Origin: a bacterium
GTDB taxonomy: Bacteria; Patescibacteriota; Microgenomatia; UBA8517
Reading direction: 5' to 3'
Assembly: GCA_021790215.1 (NCBI GenBank)
Contig: JAJYIG010000007.1
Span: 1 to 34,138 of the forward strand
DNA: 34,138 nt
Below the pieces are notes generated by a model, which was not told the DNA's origin, made no database searches, and saw only the letters and a program-made list of their open reading frames with translations. Position numbers and translations under genes: made by a program. This document shows, piece after piece, positions 8,903 through 16,259 of this stretch (position 1 is its first letter; the number at the start of each line of letters is the position of its first letter).

Positions 8903-9130
8903 ATGAAAAAATATCTATTTACTTTCATACTCCTTTTGATAATATTTTCCGTTGGAAAGAACATTGCAAACGACACTCAATATAGCCCTTCAGTTATAGA
9001 ATGTTTACAAAATGGCGGTAACGCAGAAGGCGATATGTCCTGTCCATCATTCTCTCTTTTAGTGTATGGCATTATAGCAGCACCTGTATCTTTATATTTA
9101 CTTGCGGAGATTTGGAATGATAAATATTGA
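8903..9130 (+). CDS. Small membrane protein paired with the CAP protein
   Basis: 75 aa, starting 4 bp after the CAP gene stop, so co-transcribed. There is an N-terminal hydrophobic segment (YLFTFILLLIIFSVGKNIA), a middle part with two cysteines (VIECLQNGGNAEGDMSC) and a second hydrophobic segment (LLVYGIIAAPVSLYLLAEIW). Two membrane passes with a Cys-containing loop are likely. No family was recognised and no strong ribosome site is visible. Confidence 0.6.
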   Translation: MKKYLFTFILLLIIFSVGKNIANDTQYSPSVIECLQNGGNAEGDMSCPSFSLLVYGIIAAPVSLYLLAEIWNDKY

Positions 9131-9198
9131 TTTTATTTTTGGGAAAACAGGTGGAACTGATAAGATCAGATAAGACTGGATTTTAATCACAGGCATTA
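9131..9198. other. Convergent gap between cargo genes and tail nozzle gene
   Basis: 68 bp between two converging genes. It contains a tandem GATAAGAtcaGATAAGA repeat. I see no convincing hairpin terminator in it. Confidence 0.4.
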
Positions 9199-11133
9199 TT
9201 ACGATACCCGCTCCGTTGGCGGCGGAGGCTGATTGCTTGAAAGCCAGACTATATACATGGATAATATTTCAAAATAACTCGTTGCTTCCAGGTCTTCAAA
9301 AATTGCCTGTAAAGAAATGATATTTTTATTGATGTCATAATAGCGGCGTACTAAACGGGTATTCAGCGATACAGTGGTTCCTGATGATTGATCCCATAAT
9401 TGGTTATCCCACAAATCCACATCCCATCCCGTCTGGCCTGTCCCCGAAGCAACCGCAAACTGCTTCAAAAGCGTTACGCCATCCTGGATTAATGACACGC
9501 TGACATTCGACGCATTGATGTTGCCAAAAATAAACCAGATGCGCCGGAGCATCTTGTAGGCATACGGCATATCCATGTCGAAACTTTTAGTTGACGCCCT
9601 GAAGTAAATATTATTCCCCATATCAGACGTGCCGGAAAAGAGTTGATAAATATTGCCTGATGAATCACCTCCATAACTGGCCTCATTACTGGATGAATCG
9701 ACAAACTGGGCAAATACCGTTGCCGCTATGCCCCGGTATTCGCTCCATCCCTGATATACCGGATCAAAGGCTATAGAGGTGTTATTTGTCTGTGCTCCGT
9801 TGGGAATAGACCACAAAAGCACATGGTTTGCCTTATTGTATATTCCGCAGACGTTTGCTACCGCCGACTGGGTAATGGAGTTGACGTAGGTGGGATGTAT
9901 GCGTATTGACAGCTCGGAAATGCGAAGAACATTAACAATATTCGGCTCCATGCGCAAGGTATAGGCCCCGTACCGGGACCAGAAACCTAGATCATTTTCA
10001 AAAGGAATAAGGGAAAGATCGGACTCCGCCCCTACTGCTAAATTGACATCGGCAACCGTCAAGTCTCCAGCTGAACCAAAATCAGCCTGCCCGATTTTAT
10101 GGGACTTGAACAGGTAGAGATAATTTTGCCCCTTGCCGGCAAACGTCTTGATCCCATTTATACCCTCTCCTTCTTCGGGGTGGTAGAGTATCCACCCACC
10201 GCCATCGTAAGGGGAAAAGCTATCTATTTTATCTCCTCCTGCCGAAAACCATAACTTTGTCCGATTGGATTTCTCAACCCCAAAAAGCGAGCTTTTGAAA
10301 ATATCGCCGGTAACAAAGATAAGACCAGAAGTTGTGTTTTCTGTTGGCGGCACAATCAAAATTGAGATGCCAGCATCCGCCTGTCCCTGATCATTAAATG
10401 AGATCGCAGTTACCGAGGTTAAAAGTTTTTCATTGCCAGGCGTGATAGAACGGTAGATATTGTAAACTTCAGCCCCAGTCACCGCAGTCCAACTCAGTTG
10501 AGCAAAAGTTGAGGAAGTTAAGGGAGACGGCATACTGGCAAGCGATACTTCCGACGTTCCCAAAGTTTCTCCAACGGCATTGCTGGCGGTGATAACATAA
10601 TAATAAGTGGTCGTTCCTGTTCCGGTTCCTGATTTTGTTACCGTCAAGCCTGTAGGGTTGGTAAGAGCGGTAAACTGAGTAAAGTTTGTTCCATCCCACT
10701 TCACAATCGGATTTTGACCGTCCAGTATATAGAGCCAGGCGTTTCCACCGAAATTCCAGGGAACCATGATTACTCTATTGGTTGGAGAAAAAGTAAAGCC
10801 GGTTTGCAGGGTGGCAGTTTTTGCGACCGGATTAATCACATAGAACTTCCCGCCGGCGACCGCACAAAAATACTTCGTCAGGGAACCGTCAGCATTGATT
10901 TTATTAAATGATCCCATCCCCTGAATGGAAGCACCAAGATTAGCAATAAGAGAGCTGCCAAGACGTTTAATGAGGACACCGTACTGGGTATAGGCAACGT
11001 TCACCGCTTCGGCTAACTCATCCGGACGGATCTGTTGGGGATTAACAAGGCTGTTTAGCCCTAAAGGCCATCCCCGAACCGGAAGCACGTTTGTTTTTGG
11101 GATTTTATATTTATTTTTCGCATACTGTCTCAT
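9199..11133 (-). CDS. Tail nozzle / stopper-like protein (beta-rich)
   Basis: 644 aa. The N-terminus (VLPVRGWPLGLNSLVNPQQIRPDELAEAVNVAYTQYGVLIKRLGS) matches the pattern of podovirus-type nozzle proteins, which begin with an 'npq.l...e...a.Nv....G.l..R.G' segment before a beta-propeller. Residues about 135-255 look like an inserted Ig/FN3-like domain (YYYVITASNAVGETLGTSEVSL...LSWTAVTGAEVYNIYRS). The remainder is beta-rich. The ATG follows the adaptor gene stop with only 2 bp between, so the two are translated together and the pair fits adaptor plus nozzle of a short tail. The family assignment is based on motif pattern and order. Confidence 0.75.
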   Translation of the reverse strand: MRQYAKNKYKIPKTNVLPVRGWPLGLNSLVNPQQIRPDELAEAVNVAYTQYGVLIKRLGSSLIANLGASIQGMGSFNKINADGSLTKYFCAVAGGKFYVINPVAKTATLQTGFTFSPTNRVIMVPWNFGGNAWLYILDGQNPIVKWDGTNFTQFTALTNPTGLTVTKSGTGTGTTTYYYVITASNAVGETLGTSEVSLASMPSPLTSSTFAQLSWTAVTGAEVYNIYRSITPGNEKLLTSVTAISFNDQGQADAGISILIVPPTENTTSGLIFVTGDIFKSSLFGVEKSNRTKLWFSAGGDKIDSFSPYDGGGWILYHPEEGEGINGIKTFAGKGQNYLYLFKSHKIGQADFGSAGDLTVADVNLAVGAESDLSLIPFENDLGFWSRYGAYTLRMEPNIVNVLRISELSIRIHPTYVNSITQSAVANVCGIYNKANHVLLWSIPNGAQTNNTSIAFDPVYQGWSEYRGIAATVFAQFVDSSSNEASYGGDSSGNIYQLFSGTSDMGNNIYFRASTKSFDMDMPYAYKMLRRIWFIFGNINASNVSVSLIQDGVTLLKQFAVASGTGQTGWDVDLWDNQLWDQSSGTTVSLNTRLVRRYYDINKNIISLQAIFEDLEATSYFEILSMYIVWLSSNQPPPPTERVS

Positions 11134-11135
11134 AC

Positions 11136-11867
11136 TTAGAGATAATTCTTACGGGTATTACCCGAATAGAAATCGTGATCATTGTCAGCATGACGGGCCT
11201 GTTCGTAATTCGCCATGCCGGTTAAGCTCCCGGCAGTATTAATAGATTCGTTCTGAATGATTTCAGCGACCCTGTTTTCGTATTCCTGCCGAAACTCCGC
11301 CATATCCGTATAATTGCCAAGGGACATATGGTATGCGGTTAAGGCAAAAAAGATTACGGCATCCCCATCCAAAAGCACAACGTCTGTGGGATTTACCAAC
11401 AAAGGCGGTGTTGCATAATAAATCATCGTTAAGTTTTGAGTCGTATTGGGTGCAGGATTAAATTGCAGTTGATATAAGCCAGCATTTGCACCGGACAAAA
11501 TGCGGGTAATCCATAAAGTTGTCCCACTATACTGGATGCCATTTAAAGGAACAGGGGAATTGGTAGAGGTTATGGTATTGAAAGGATCGGTATAGACGGT
11601 CGTTCCATCAGCAGTTTGCAATGTCCTTAACGCATTGGGACGATTGAAGTCGGCAAACATCACATAGGTAGCCAGTCCCGCCGTTATCGGAAGCGTTGTA
11701 TTATTGGCAAGCGAGGGAAAAAACCAGCGTTTTGCGATATCTTCCCTGGCTCGATTAAACCAACGGGTGCGTCTCATGTACAAAACATCAGTTACGGCCG
11801 GCGGCGTATCTTCGTTGATATAATCTGAGAAAGACTGATGTAAATCCTGCAGCTGATTAATAATCAT
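11136..11867 (-). CDS. Head-to-tail adaptor protein
   Basis: 243 aa. The N-terminal part (MIINQLQDLHQSFSDYI, VLYMRRTRWFNRAREDIAKRWFFPSL) is helical with a conserved-looking WFNRA motif seen in portal-adaptor proteins of P22/SU10-like phages. The middle is beta-rich (GIQYSGTTLWITRILSGANAGLYQLQFNPAPNTTQNLTMIYYATPPLL). The C-terminal helix (DMAEFRQEYENRVAEIIQNESIN) would contact the portal. It is the first gene after the capsid in the reading direction. It has its own leaderless late promoter D and is coupled to the nozzle gene. Confidence 0.7.
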   Translation of the reverse strand: MIINQLQDLHQSFSDYINEDTPPAVTDVLYMRRTRWFNRAREDIAKRWFFPSLANNTTLPITAGLATYVMFADFNRPNALRTLQTADGTTVYTDPFNTITSTNSPVPLNGIQYSGTTLWITRILSGANAGLYQLQFNPAPNTTQNLTMIYYATPPLLVNPTDVVLLDGDAVIFFALTAYHMSLGNYTDMAEFRQEYENRVAEIIQNESINTAGSLTGMANYEQARHADNDHDFYSGNTRKNYL

Positions 11868-11872
11868 GCAGG

Positions 11873-11902
11873 ATTATACAGTCGAAAGTGGGAAAAATTG
11901 AA
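11873..11902 (-). promoter_or_regulatory. Late promoter D (adaptor-nozzle operon)
   Basis: Minus strand TTCAAT, 18 nt, TATAAT, CCTGC, ATG. From TTCAATTTTTCCC to the ATG it differs from promoter A by one base (A for G in the spacer). It lies just downstream of the capsid-gene terminator. Confidence 0.88.
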
Positions 11903-11953
11903 GTTAAGCAAAATCGCTCCCTTGCCTGGCAAAAGAATATTCTTCAAGCCATA

Positions 11954-11983
11954 AAAAACTCTAGGGAAATATCTAGAGTTTTT
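11954..11983 (-). terminator. Terminator after the major capsid gene
   Basis: An 11-bp perfect stem AAAAACTCTAG / CTAGAGTTTTT surrounds an 8-nt loop (GGAAATAT). It lies 20 bp beyond the capsid stop. The A/T arms make it able to work in both directions. It separates capsid transcription from promoter D. Confidence 0.85.
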
Positions 11984-12002
11984 ATACTGGCAATTCAGGC
12001 TA

Positions 12003-13223
12003 TTATAAGCCTAAATCCCAGAGATAACCATGTACTCCAGGGACTGAAACTTTTGCTGTATATTCACCTAAAACCTGCCATTTAGAGCTGTCGCCCGTCT
12101 TGGCCAGTCTCTCGGTAAACCAACCCCTGTTCTTGAATGCCTTGTAGCCATATCTCGTCTCGTCAACCACAAAGATAAGGTCATTCAACGCATCGCCGGG
12201 AATCATGACAATGTCAAGTTCCCCTGCTTGAGAAAGATAGGTCGCTGGAACACCGTGCCCCAGTTTCTTATCAGTCCTGTCGACTCTCGTGATACCAATA
12301 TTCCACGTCATCATTCTGCGGAGAGCCTTGTACCCTACATATAAAGCTGTAGGAGTTGACCGGTTGTAAACAAGAGACTGAACTAATGTATCCAGTTTCT
12401 CCTGAACAACGGTGTACTGCTCACCGGTTACGCCTGAAGGAATAAGGGTAGATTGAGTAGTCCAGTTTGTGGAACCACCCGCATCTACTGCATTGGTCGA
12501 AGCATAAGTATCAATGAAATTCTTTAATCCTCCCAATGTCCTTCGGGATATCGTATCATCATAGGCTACGCCTATTAGAAGTGCCGTTTGAAGCATTTCC
12601 ATCAGTTCCTGCTGTTTTATGGTAATCTGATTGGAAGCATTGTCCCGACCTTGATCGGTCTTATACAAAAATGCTTCTTCTTCAGTCCCCGTCAACTGTA
12701 CCACATCCTCGAAAATCTGGGAATAGTTGTACAAATCAGTCAACGGTTGCGTTACAGCATTATCGGCGTCCGCTCCTTCCGGAGCTGCTACACCAACCCG
12801 GTAGATAAAATGTCCTGCGCCACCCGTGTGGGTTGCGGCTGTAGAATTCCATCCTCTAACTACCGTCAATGTCACGCCATCTGTGGCGACTGCGGTAACA
12901 ATCATGAATTCTGAGTCAATTTTAATGACATCATCAACATTGAAAATACCAACAGTTGTTGCCACGGCGGTTGTTGCCGTCGTTGAGGAAATAGAAGAGG
13001 CCAACACATCGTTAGTCGGCCGTAACACTTCCTGTTTCCACTGATATTTCGGATTATCAACCTCCTTCGTGAAAATCTTTCCATCCAGACGAGTCAAAAG
13101 CGGAAATCTTTTCCTTGGATAGCGGGCTACTAAATCCTCAATTGAAATATGAAGATTGTCGAGTTGGGTTGCGCTGCCGGACGCATATGTCGAAACCTGT
13201 CCGTAAAGTGCTGTTGTTGCCAT
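12003..13223 (-). CDS. Major capsid protein, SU10/DUF5309-like HK97 fold
   Basis: 406 aa. It has the layout of SU10-type (DUF5309) capsid proteins: an N-terminal arm with LEDLVARYPRKRFPLLTRL-like sequence, WKQEVLRP, a small beta insertion around 90-145 (VDDVIKIDSEFMIVTAVATDGVTLTVVRGWNSTAA), NYSQIFEDVVQLTGTEEE, a long spine-like helix region (NASNQITIKQQELMEMLQTALLIG) and the C-terminal A-domain (LDIVMIPGDALNDLIFVVDETRYGYKAF). A strong ribosome site GGGGGTG precedes the ATG, and a perfect 14-bp palindrome CTTTTTATAAAAAG lies just upstream of it. It follows the scaffold gene and ends at a strong terminator, as expected for an abundant protein. Confidence 0.9.
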   Translation of the reverse strand: MATTALYGQVSTYASGSATQLDNLHISIEDLVARYPRKRFPLLTRLDGKIFTKEVDNPKYQWKQEVLRPTNDVLASSISSTTATTAVATTVGIFNVDDVIKIDSEFMIVTAVATDGVTLTVVRGWNSTAATHTGGAGHFIYRVGVAAPEGADADNAVTQPLTDLYNYSQIFEDVVQLTGTEEEAFLYKTDQGRDNASNQITIKQQELMEMLQTALLIGVAYDDTISRRTLGGLKNFIDTYASTNAVDAGGSTNWTTQSTLIPSGVTGEQYTVVQEKLDTLVQSLVYNRSTPTALYVGYKALRRMMTWNIGITRVDRTDKKLGHGVPATYLSQAGELDIVMIPGDALNDLIFVVDETRYGYKAFKNRGWFTERLAKTGDSSKWQVLGEYTAKVSVPGVHGYLWDLGL

Positions 13224-13235
13224 ATAGAATTCACC

Positions 13236-13249
13236 CCCTTTTTATAAAA
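13236..13249 (-). promoter_or_regulatory. Palindrome before the capsid ribosome site
   Basis: CTTTTTATAAAAAG is a perfect 14-bp palindrome directly ahead of the GGGGGTG ribosome site of the capsid gene. A second small inverted repeat, GACAG...CTGTC, lies about 10 bp further upstream. As RNA the A/U stem is weak. It could stabilise the 5' end of a processed capsid message or simply keep the ribosome site open. Function is inferred. Confidence 0.4.
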
Positions 13250-13281
13250 AGCAAATGACAGAATTGTTAAGCTGTCTCTTA

Positions 13282-14118
13282 TTAGCGCCCTTGGATAGAT
13301 TTGCGGACACGGGAAGCAAGCAGTTCAGCCGGCGACATTTCCTCTTCGTTTTCTCCCTCTTCGGAAGAATAACGGTCTTGAGAAATTGCCCCTGCCCGTT
13401 TTCTAGTAATTTCCCGATTCGCTTGCCGTTTGCCTGATCCCTGAAACCTTGCAATATCCTTGTAGGTTTTATCAACTACGTGGGGCAAGGTTACTTTCCC
13501 TTGGAGTCCTCCCTGGGCAATAAAGCGCTCACCAATGAGTTGTTCAAGATCCGGATCAAACGCTTTATTTTTCGGATCAAGCTCCGGATGATCATGACGA
13601 ATATTTGTCTTATCGGCATCGTATGATGTCCGTAGACGTTCCACTTGAATCCGGTTCTCAACTCCGTATTTGATACCGGCATCGAGTTTTTTGGCCAGCC
13701 GCTCATCCATATAGGAAGCGAGCTTTTTCAAATCAACTTGGCCGTTTTGGGTCAAGACTTTGGACTCAAGGTCCGCCAAATCATCTTCCTGGCCTTTTCC
13801 AGGCGCCTGCGTCCCTTCTAGACCTCTCAAATATTCCTTGAGAGCGAGCGGGTCGCCTAATAATCGCTTCATATCGGAGTTCTGATTTTTCAGATCCTGA
13901 TAAAAGCGGCTTTCCGGTTCCCTGGCGACTTTCGTGCCACGGTCCGTCAAGTCTTCTTTGCTACTGTCTGTAGCGGATTCTTCGCCTTGAGTTTCCGTAC
14001 CTTCGGCGCCTTCCTGGCCTTCCTCTGGTTTTGTCTCCTCTTGGTCTTCCGAGGGGGACGTGTCCTCCGAGACTTCCTCATTGTCTCTATCTATGACGTC
14101 CTCTTGATCGTCGTCCAT
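13282..14118 (-). CDS. Scaffolding protein
   Basis: The track start at 14223 lies upstream of late promoter G, so those residues cannot come from this message. I prefer the ATG at 14118 (278 aa). A GTG at 14157 is the alternative. The first 60 residues are extremely acidic (MDDDQEDVIDRDNEEVSEDTSPSEDQEETKPEEGQEG). A charged helical middle follows (ESRFYQDLKNQNSDMKRLLGDPLALKEYLRGL), then a basic C-terminus (KDIARFQGSGKRQANREITRKRAG). Acidic N-terminus, helical core and basic capsid-binding tail are typical of scaffold proteins, and it sits directly upstream of the capsid gene. No protease motif was seen. Confidence 0.78.
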   Translation of the reverse strand: MDDDQEDVIDRDNEEVSEDTSPSEDQEETKPEEGQEGAEGTETQGEESATDSSKEDLTDRGTKVAREPESRFYQDLKNQNSDMKRLLGDPLALKEYLRGLEGTQAPGKGQEDDLADLESKVLTQNGQVDLKKLASYMDERLAKKLDAGIKYGVENRIQVERLRTSYDADKTNIRHDHPELDPKNKAFDPDLEQLIGERFIAQGGLQGKVTLPHVVDKTYKDIARFQGSGKRQANREITRKRAGAISQDRYSSEEGENEEEMSPAELLASRVRKSIQGR

Positions 14119-14181
14119 ATAGGTTTTAACGTCTTGAATTTGTGGCGACGTATCCACGGCTAATGGACATTTAGTTGAAGG

Positions 14182-14211
14182 ATTATATAAATGTATTGGT
14201 GAAAAATTGGA
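14182..14211 (-). promoter_or_regulatory. Late promoter G (scaffold-capsid operon)
   Basis: Minus strand TCCAAT, 18 nt, TATAAT, CCT. Unlike promoters A-D and F, no long ORF starts at +1. An ATG 11 nt after the -10 opens only a 14-codon ORF (MSISRGYVATNSRR) ending 8 nt before the scaffold ATG at 14118. Confidence 0.78.
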
Positions 14212-14256
14212 GACTAGCCTCAAGGATATTGAGCAGAGAAGATTGCGGGGGACAAA

Positions 14257-14286
14257 CTAAATACCCCGCAAAATGCGGGGATTTAG
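14257..14286 (-). terminator. Terminator after the decoration-protein gene
   Basis: Stem CTAAAT-a-CCCCGC / GCGGGG-ATTTAG with one bulged base and loop AAAAT: 12 base pairs, six of them G/C. In the minus direction a TTTGTC tract follows. It lies 28 bp after the decoration gene stop and before promoter G, making the decoration gene a single-gene transcript. Confidence 0.82.
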
Positions 14287-14313
14287 TATCTATCTCGTAT
14301 ACAAAATAGATGA

Positions 14314-14718
14314 TTAAAGGACTATGAACGATATCTTCAATGTTCCGTTCAAAGCCACTGTCGCATGACCGTTCCTTACTATAATCGTCGCCGAACCTGC
14401 AGCGGGCGTTACCGAGAATAACGACGGATCTCCTGTCGTGTTAGTACCGTTACCAACGGACGCCAAAACCGCAGACGTAGCTGTGATAAAGCTATTAGTC
14501 AACGTTAAGGTGTAATCAGCCCCTGCTGCGGTAGTCAATGACTCTGAGGTAATTATTCCTGCCGGTGCATTTAATGTAGCCGCCCCAGCCGTCGCAGATG
14601 CTGTTTGGATATTATTGGCAACTTTTGCATTGCTTTTCAGCGTTACTCCTTTTCCACTAAACGTAAACTCCCCGTTTGCCTCATTATATGAAGCTAAATT
14701 TCCTTGAAATTCTGCCAT
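14314..14718 (-). CDS. Putative capsid decoration / head-fibre protein
   Basis: The track starts at a GTG (14727) that is part of the ribosome site. The ATG at 14718 (MAEFQGNL) has GGGGGTG at ideal spacing, giving 134 aa. The sequence is Ala/Thr/Ser/Gly-rich, almost free of charged residues and beta-rich (GKGVTLKSNAKVANNIQTASATAGAATLNAPAGIITSESLTTAAGADYTLTLTNSFIT). It ends ...NGHATVALNGTLKISFIVL, a pattern common in phage head decoration or fibre proteins. Its own late promoter, strong ribosome site and own terminator imply high single-gene expression just before scaffold and capsid. The structural role is inferred from this context. Confidence 0.62.
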   Translation of the reverse strand: MAEFQGNLASYNEANGEFTFSGKGVTLKSNAKVANNIQTASATAGAATLNAPAGIITSESLTTAAGADYTLTLTNSFITATSAVLASVGNGTNTTGDPSLFSVTPAAGSATIIVRNGHATVALNGTLKISFIVL

Positions 14719-14751
14719 AATTATCACCCCCTTTCAATCTTTCAATATAGG

Positions 14752-14781
14752 ATTATAATGCTGAAAGTGTGAAAAATTGAA
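14752..14781 (-). promoter_or_regulatory. Late promoter E (decoration protein)
   Basis: Minus strand TTCAAT, 18 nt, TATAAT, CCT, followed by a roughly 28-nt leader that contains GGGGGTG before the ATG at 14718. It shows that the same promoter type can also drive a conventional leadered message. Confidence 0.85.
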
Positions 14782-14794
14782 TATTAGAGAAGTT

Positions 14795-15154
14795 TCAAAC
14801 TATTCCAAGTCTTATTATTTTTCCCTTTACTAACTGATGAATACCAGGAACAAAAATACCTCCACGGGGACACCGGATACATTTTATATGCACTCGTCCT
14901 CCTTCCCGTTTCCCGTTATTTTCAAATGCAAAATAATGTTCGCTTTCCTTGCACATTTTGATTGAGGATAATTCGGCGTAGGCAACTTTATGCTTAATGA
15001 TCTTTTCTGCGGGCGAGAGGCCAGTATATTCCAATTGCCCTTCTTTATTTATTGTAAAGAAGGGAACATCTTCAACGACTTTTTCCTCCTCCTCAATCCA
15101 TTCATTAAGTTTTGGTGTTTTGCTATTTGAATCCATAGACGCATTTAATGCCAT
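14795..15154 (-). CDS. Small late protein with Cys/His metal-binding pattern
   Basis: 119 aa. The C-terminal half has CKESEHYFAF...HIKCIRCPRGGIFVPGIHQLVKGK, a likely zinc-binding arrangement (Cys-His followed by Cys-x2-Cys). The N-terminal half is acidic (NEWIEEEEKVVEDVPFF). It overlaps the preceding gene by 10 bp and closes the portal operon. Similar short zinc-type proteins occur between portal and scaffold genes in podovirus-like phages. I do not recognise a named family. Confidence 0.6.
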   Translation of the reverse strand: MALNASMDSNSKTPKLNEWIEEEEKVVEDVPFFTINKEGQLEYTGLSPAEKIIKHKVAYAELSSIKMCKESEHYFAFENNGKREGGRVHIKCIRCPRGGIFVPGIHQLVKGKIIRLGIV

Positions 15155-15369
15155 CTTGTTTTTGCATTTTTGGCAAAGACTAATTCACGTAACTTTTTTA
15201 CCTCAGCCCTCGTTTTGTTATTTTTTGCCTTAAGATTCTTTATTTGCGAATTGATCTTTGAGAGCGGAATTTTACTTCCCTGTTTAACATGCATCTTTTT
15301 ATGCAGCAAACCTTTACGGACTTTTGAGCCATAAAAGTTATACGATTTATTTCCTATCCGTGCTTTCAT
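15145..15369 (-). CDS. Small basic late protein
   Basis: 74 aa, starting at the ATG at 15369 with GGAGGTG six bases upstream. The track start at 15378 is the GTG inside that ribosome site. Very Lys-rich (KVRKGLLHKKMHVKQGSKIPLSKINSQIKNLKAKNNKTRAEVKKLREL) with a likely C-terminal coiled helix. It may bind nucleic acid. No family was recognised. Overlaps the next gene by 10 bp. Confidence 0.6.
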   Translation of the reverse strand: MKARIGNKSYNFYGSKVRKGLLHKKMHVKQGSKIPLSKINSQIKNLKAKNNKTRAEVKKLRELVFAKNAKTRWH

Positions 15370-15382
15370 ATCTTTCACCTCC

Positions 15383-15550
15383 TTAGCGTGCGCCTACATA
15401 TTTATGATGTGTAAGCCTTGATATTTTCCGTTCTAGTCCTCGCTCCTTCGCACTCTTATGAGGAGTCCTCTCCAATTTTTTCTCCTCCTGCATCAGTTCC
15501 TTCACCATCTTGGTGTTGTATTGTCTTCCTGGTTTTCCTGTTTCAGACAT
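15383..15550 (-). CDS. Small basic late protein, 55 aa (absent from ORF track)
   Basis: MSETGKPGRQYNTKMVKELMQEEKKLERTPHKSAKERGLERKISRLTHHKYVGAR. The ATG at 15550 has a strong GGGGGGTG ribosome site, and the gene ends just before the ribosome site of the next gene, so tight packing supports it. Basic and helical. Function unknown. Confidence 0.66.
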   Translation of the reverse strand: MSETGKPGRQYNTKMVKELMQEEKKLERTPHKSAKERGLERKISRLTHHKYVGAR

Positions 15551-15553
15551 AAG

Positions 15554-15886
15554 TTATATCACCCCCCTTGCGCCTTTTATAGGCTTTTTCTTTTTTTTAA
15601 TTCCCATCCGCTCGGCAATCGTTGACCGGATACCGTCCATACTTTGCCTATCAACCATCGCTTGGTCATAAGCGGAGCCCTTGGGCGCTGTCTTTTTTCC
15701 TTTCAGCTTGTTGTAATCTTTCAGATGAGCAACGGTACGGCCATGACGACTGGCAGTTTTAACCCCTTTTTTGAATGACTGCCCCATTTTTCCTCTGGAA
15801 TTTTCCATTCCAAAGTAAATACTCTCACCTTTCTTTTTCCCGTATTTTTTTACTAATGAATTCATCAGATCAATATTTACTGGCAT
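15554..15886 (-). CDS. Small basic late protein, 110 aa
   Basis: The start has GGAGGTG eight bases upstream. The N-terminus LMNSLVKKYGKKKGESIYFGMENSRGK resembles a short helical 'YG.kkGe.iYfaMenk' segment found in small phage head-region proteins. The rest is Lys/Gly-rich with a poly-Lys run (GIKKKKKPIKGARG). It is located between portal and scaffold. Probable DNA- or head-associated protein. The role is not established. Confidence 0.62.
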   Translation of the reverse strand: MPVNIDLMNSLVKKYGKKKGESIYFGMENSRGKMGQSFKKGVKTASRHGRTVAHLKDYNKLKGKKTAPKGSAYDQAMVDRQSMDGIRSTIAERMGIKKKKKPIKGARGVI

Positions 15887-16259
15887 GTGTGCTCACCTCC
15901 TTTGTTTGATCTTCCACTATAACCTGCTTATTTTTAATTGCTTCCTGTAATTTTTTGGGTCCCTCTATAATTGACTGAATAAAATCCAATAACAGTTTAA
16001 TTTCCAGATACCGTCCGGAATATTCGGCCTTCTGCTGATCGGCAGTAGTTATATATGTTTCGCTTCCGGTTTCAGTTTTCACGGTTTCCTCCAATGTCCG
16101 CAGCCGGTTTTCCAATAACAAGTTTTTAATATACTCCAAACGTTCCATCAACTCAGTTTCAATGATTTTCCATCCCGTGCTCCGTTTCATGCCACGGAGC
16201 GAATCTGATTCTTCCTGAATCTTCAGTTTTCGTTCTTGGCTGATAGTCTGTTTAGCCAT
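15870..16259 (-). CDS. Helical protein following the portal gene
   Basis: 129 aa, mainly charged helices (QERKLKIQEESDSL, WKIIETELMERLEYIKNLLLENRLRTLEETVK). It overlaps the portal gene end by 8 bp and the next gene by 17 bp, so it is translationally coupled. No family was recognised. Position next to the portal suggests a head-assembly role. Confidence 0.6.
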   Translation of the reverse strand: MAKQTISQERKLKIQEESDSLRGMKRSTGWKIIETELMERLEYIKNLLLENRLRTLEETVKTETGSETYITTADQQKAEYSGRYLEIKLLLDFIQSIIEGPKKLQEAIKNKQVIVEDQTKEVSTHASKY

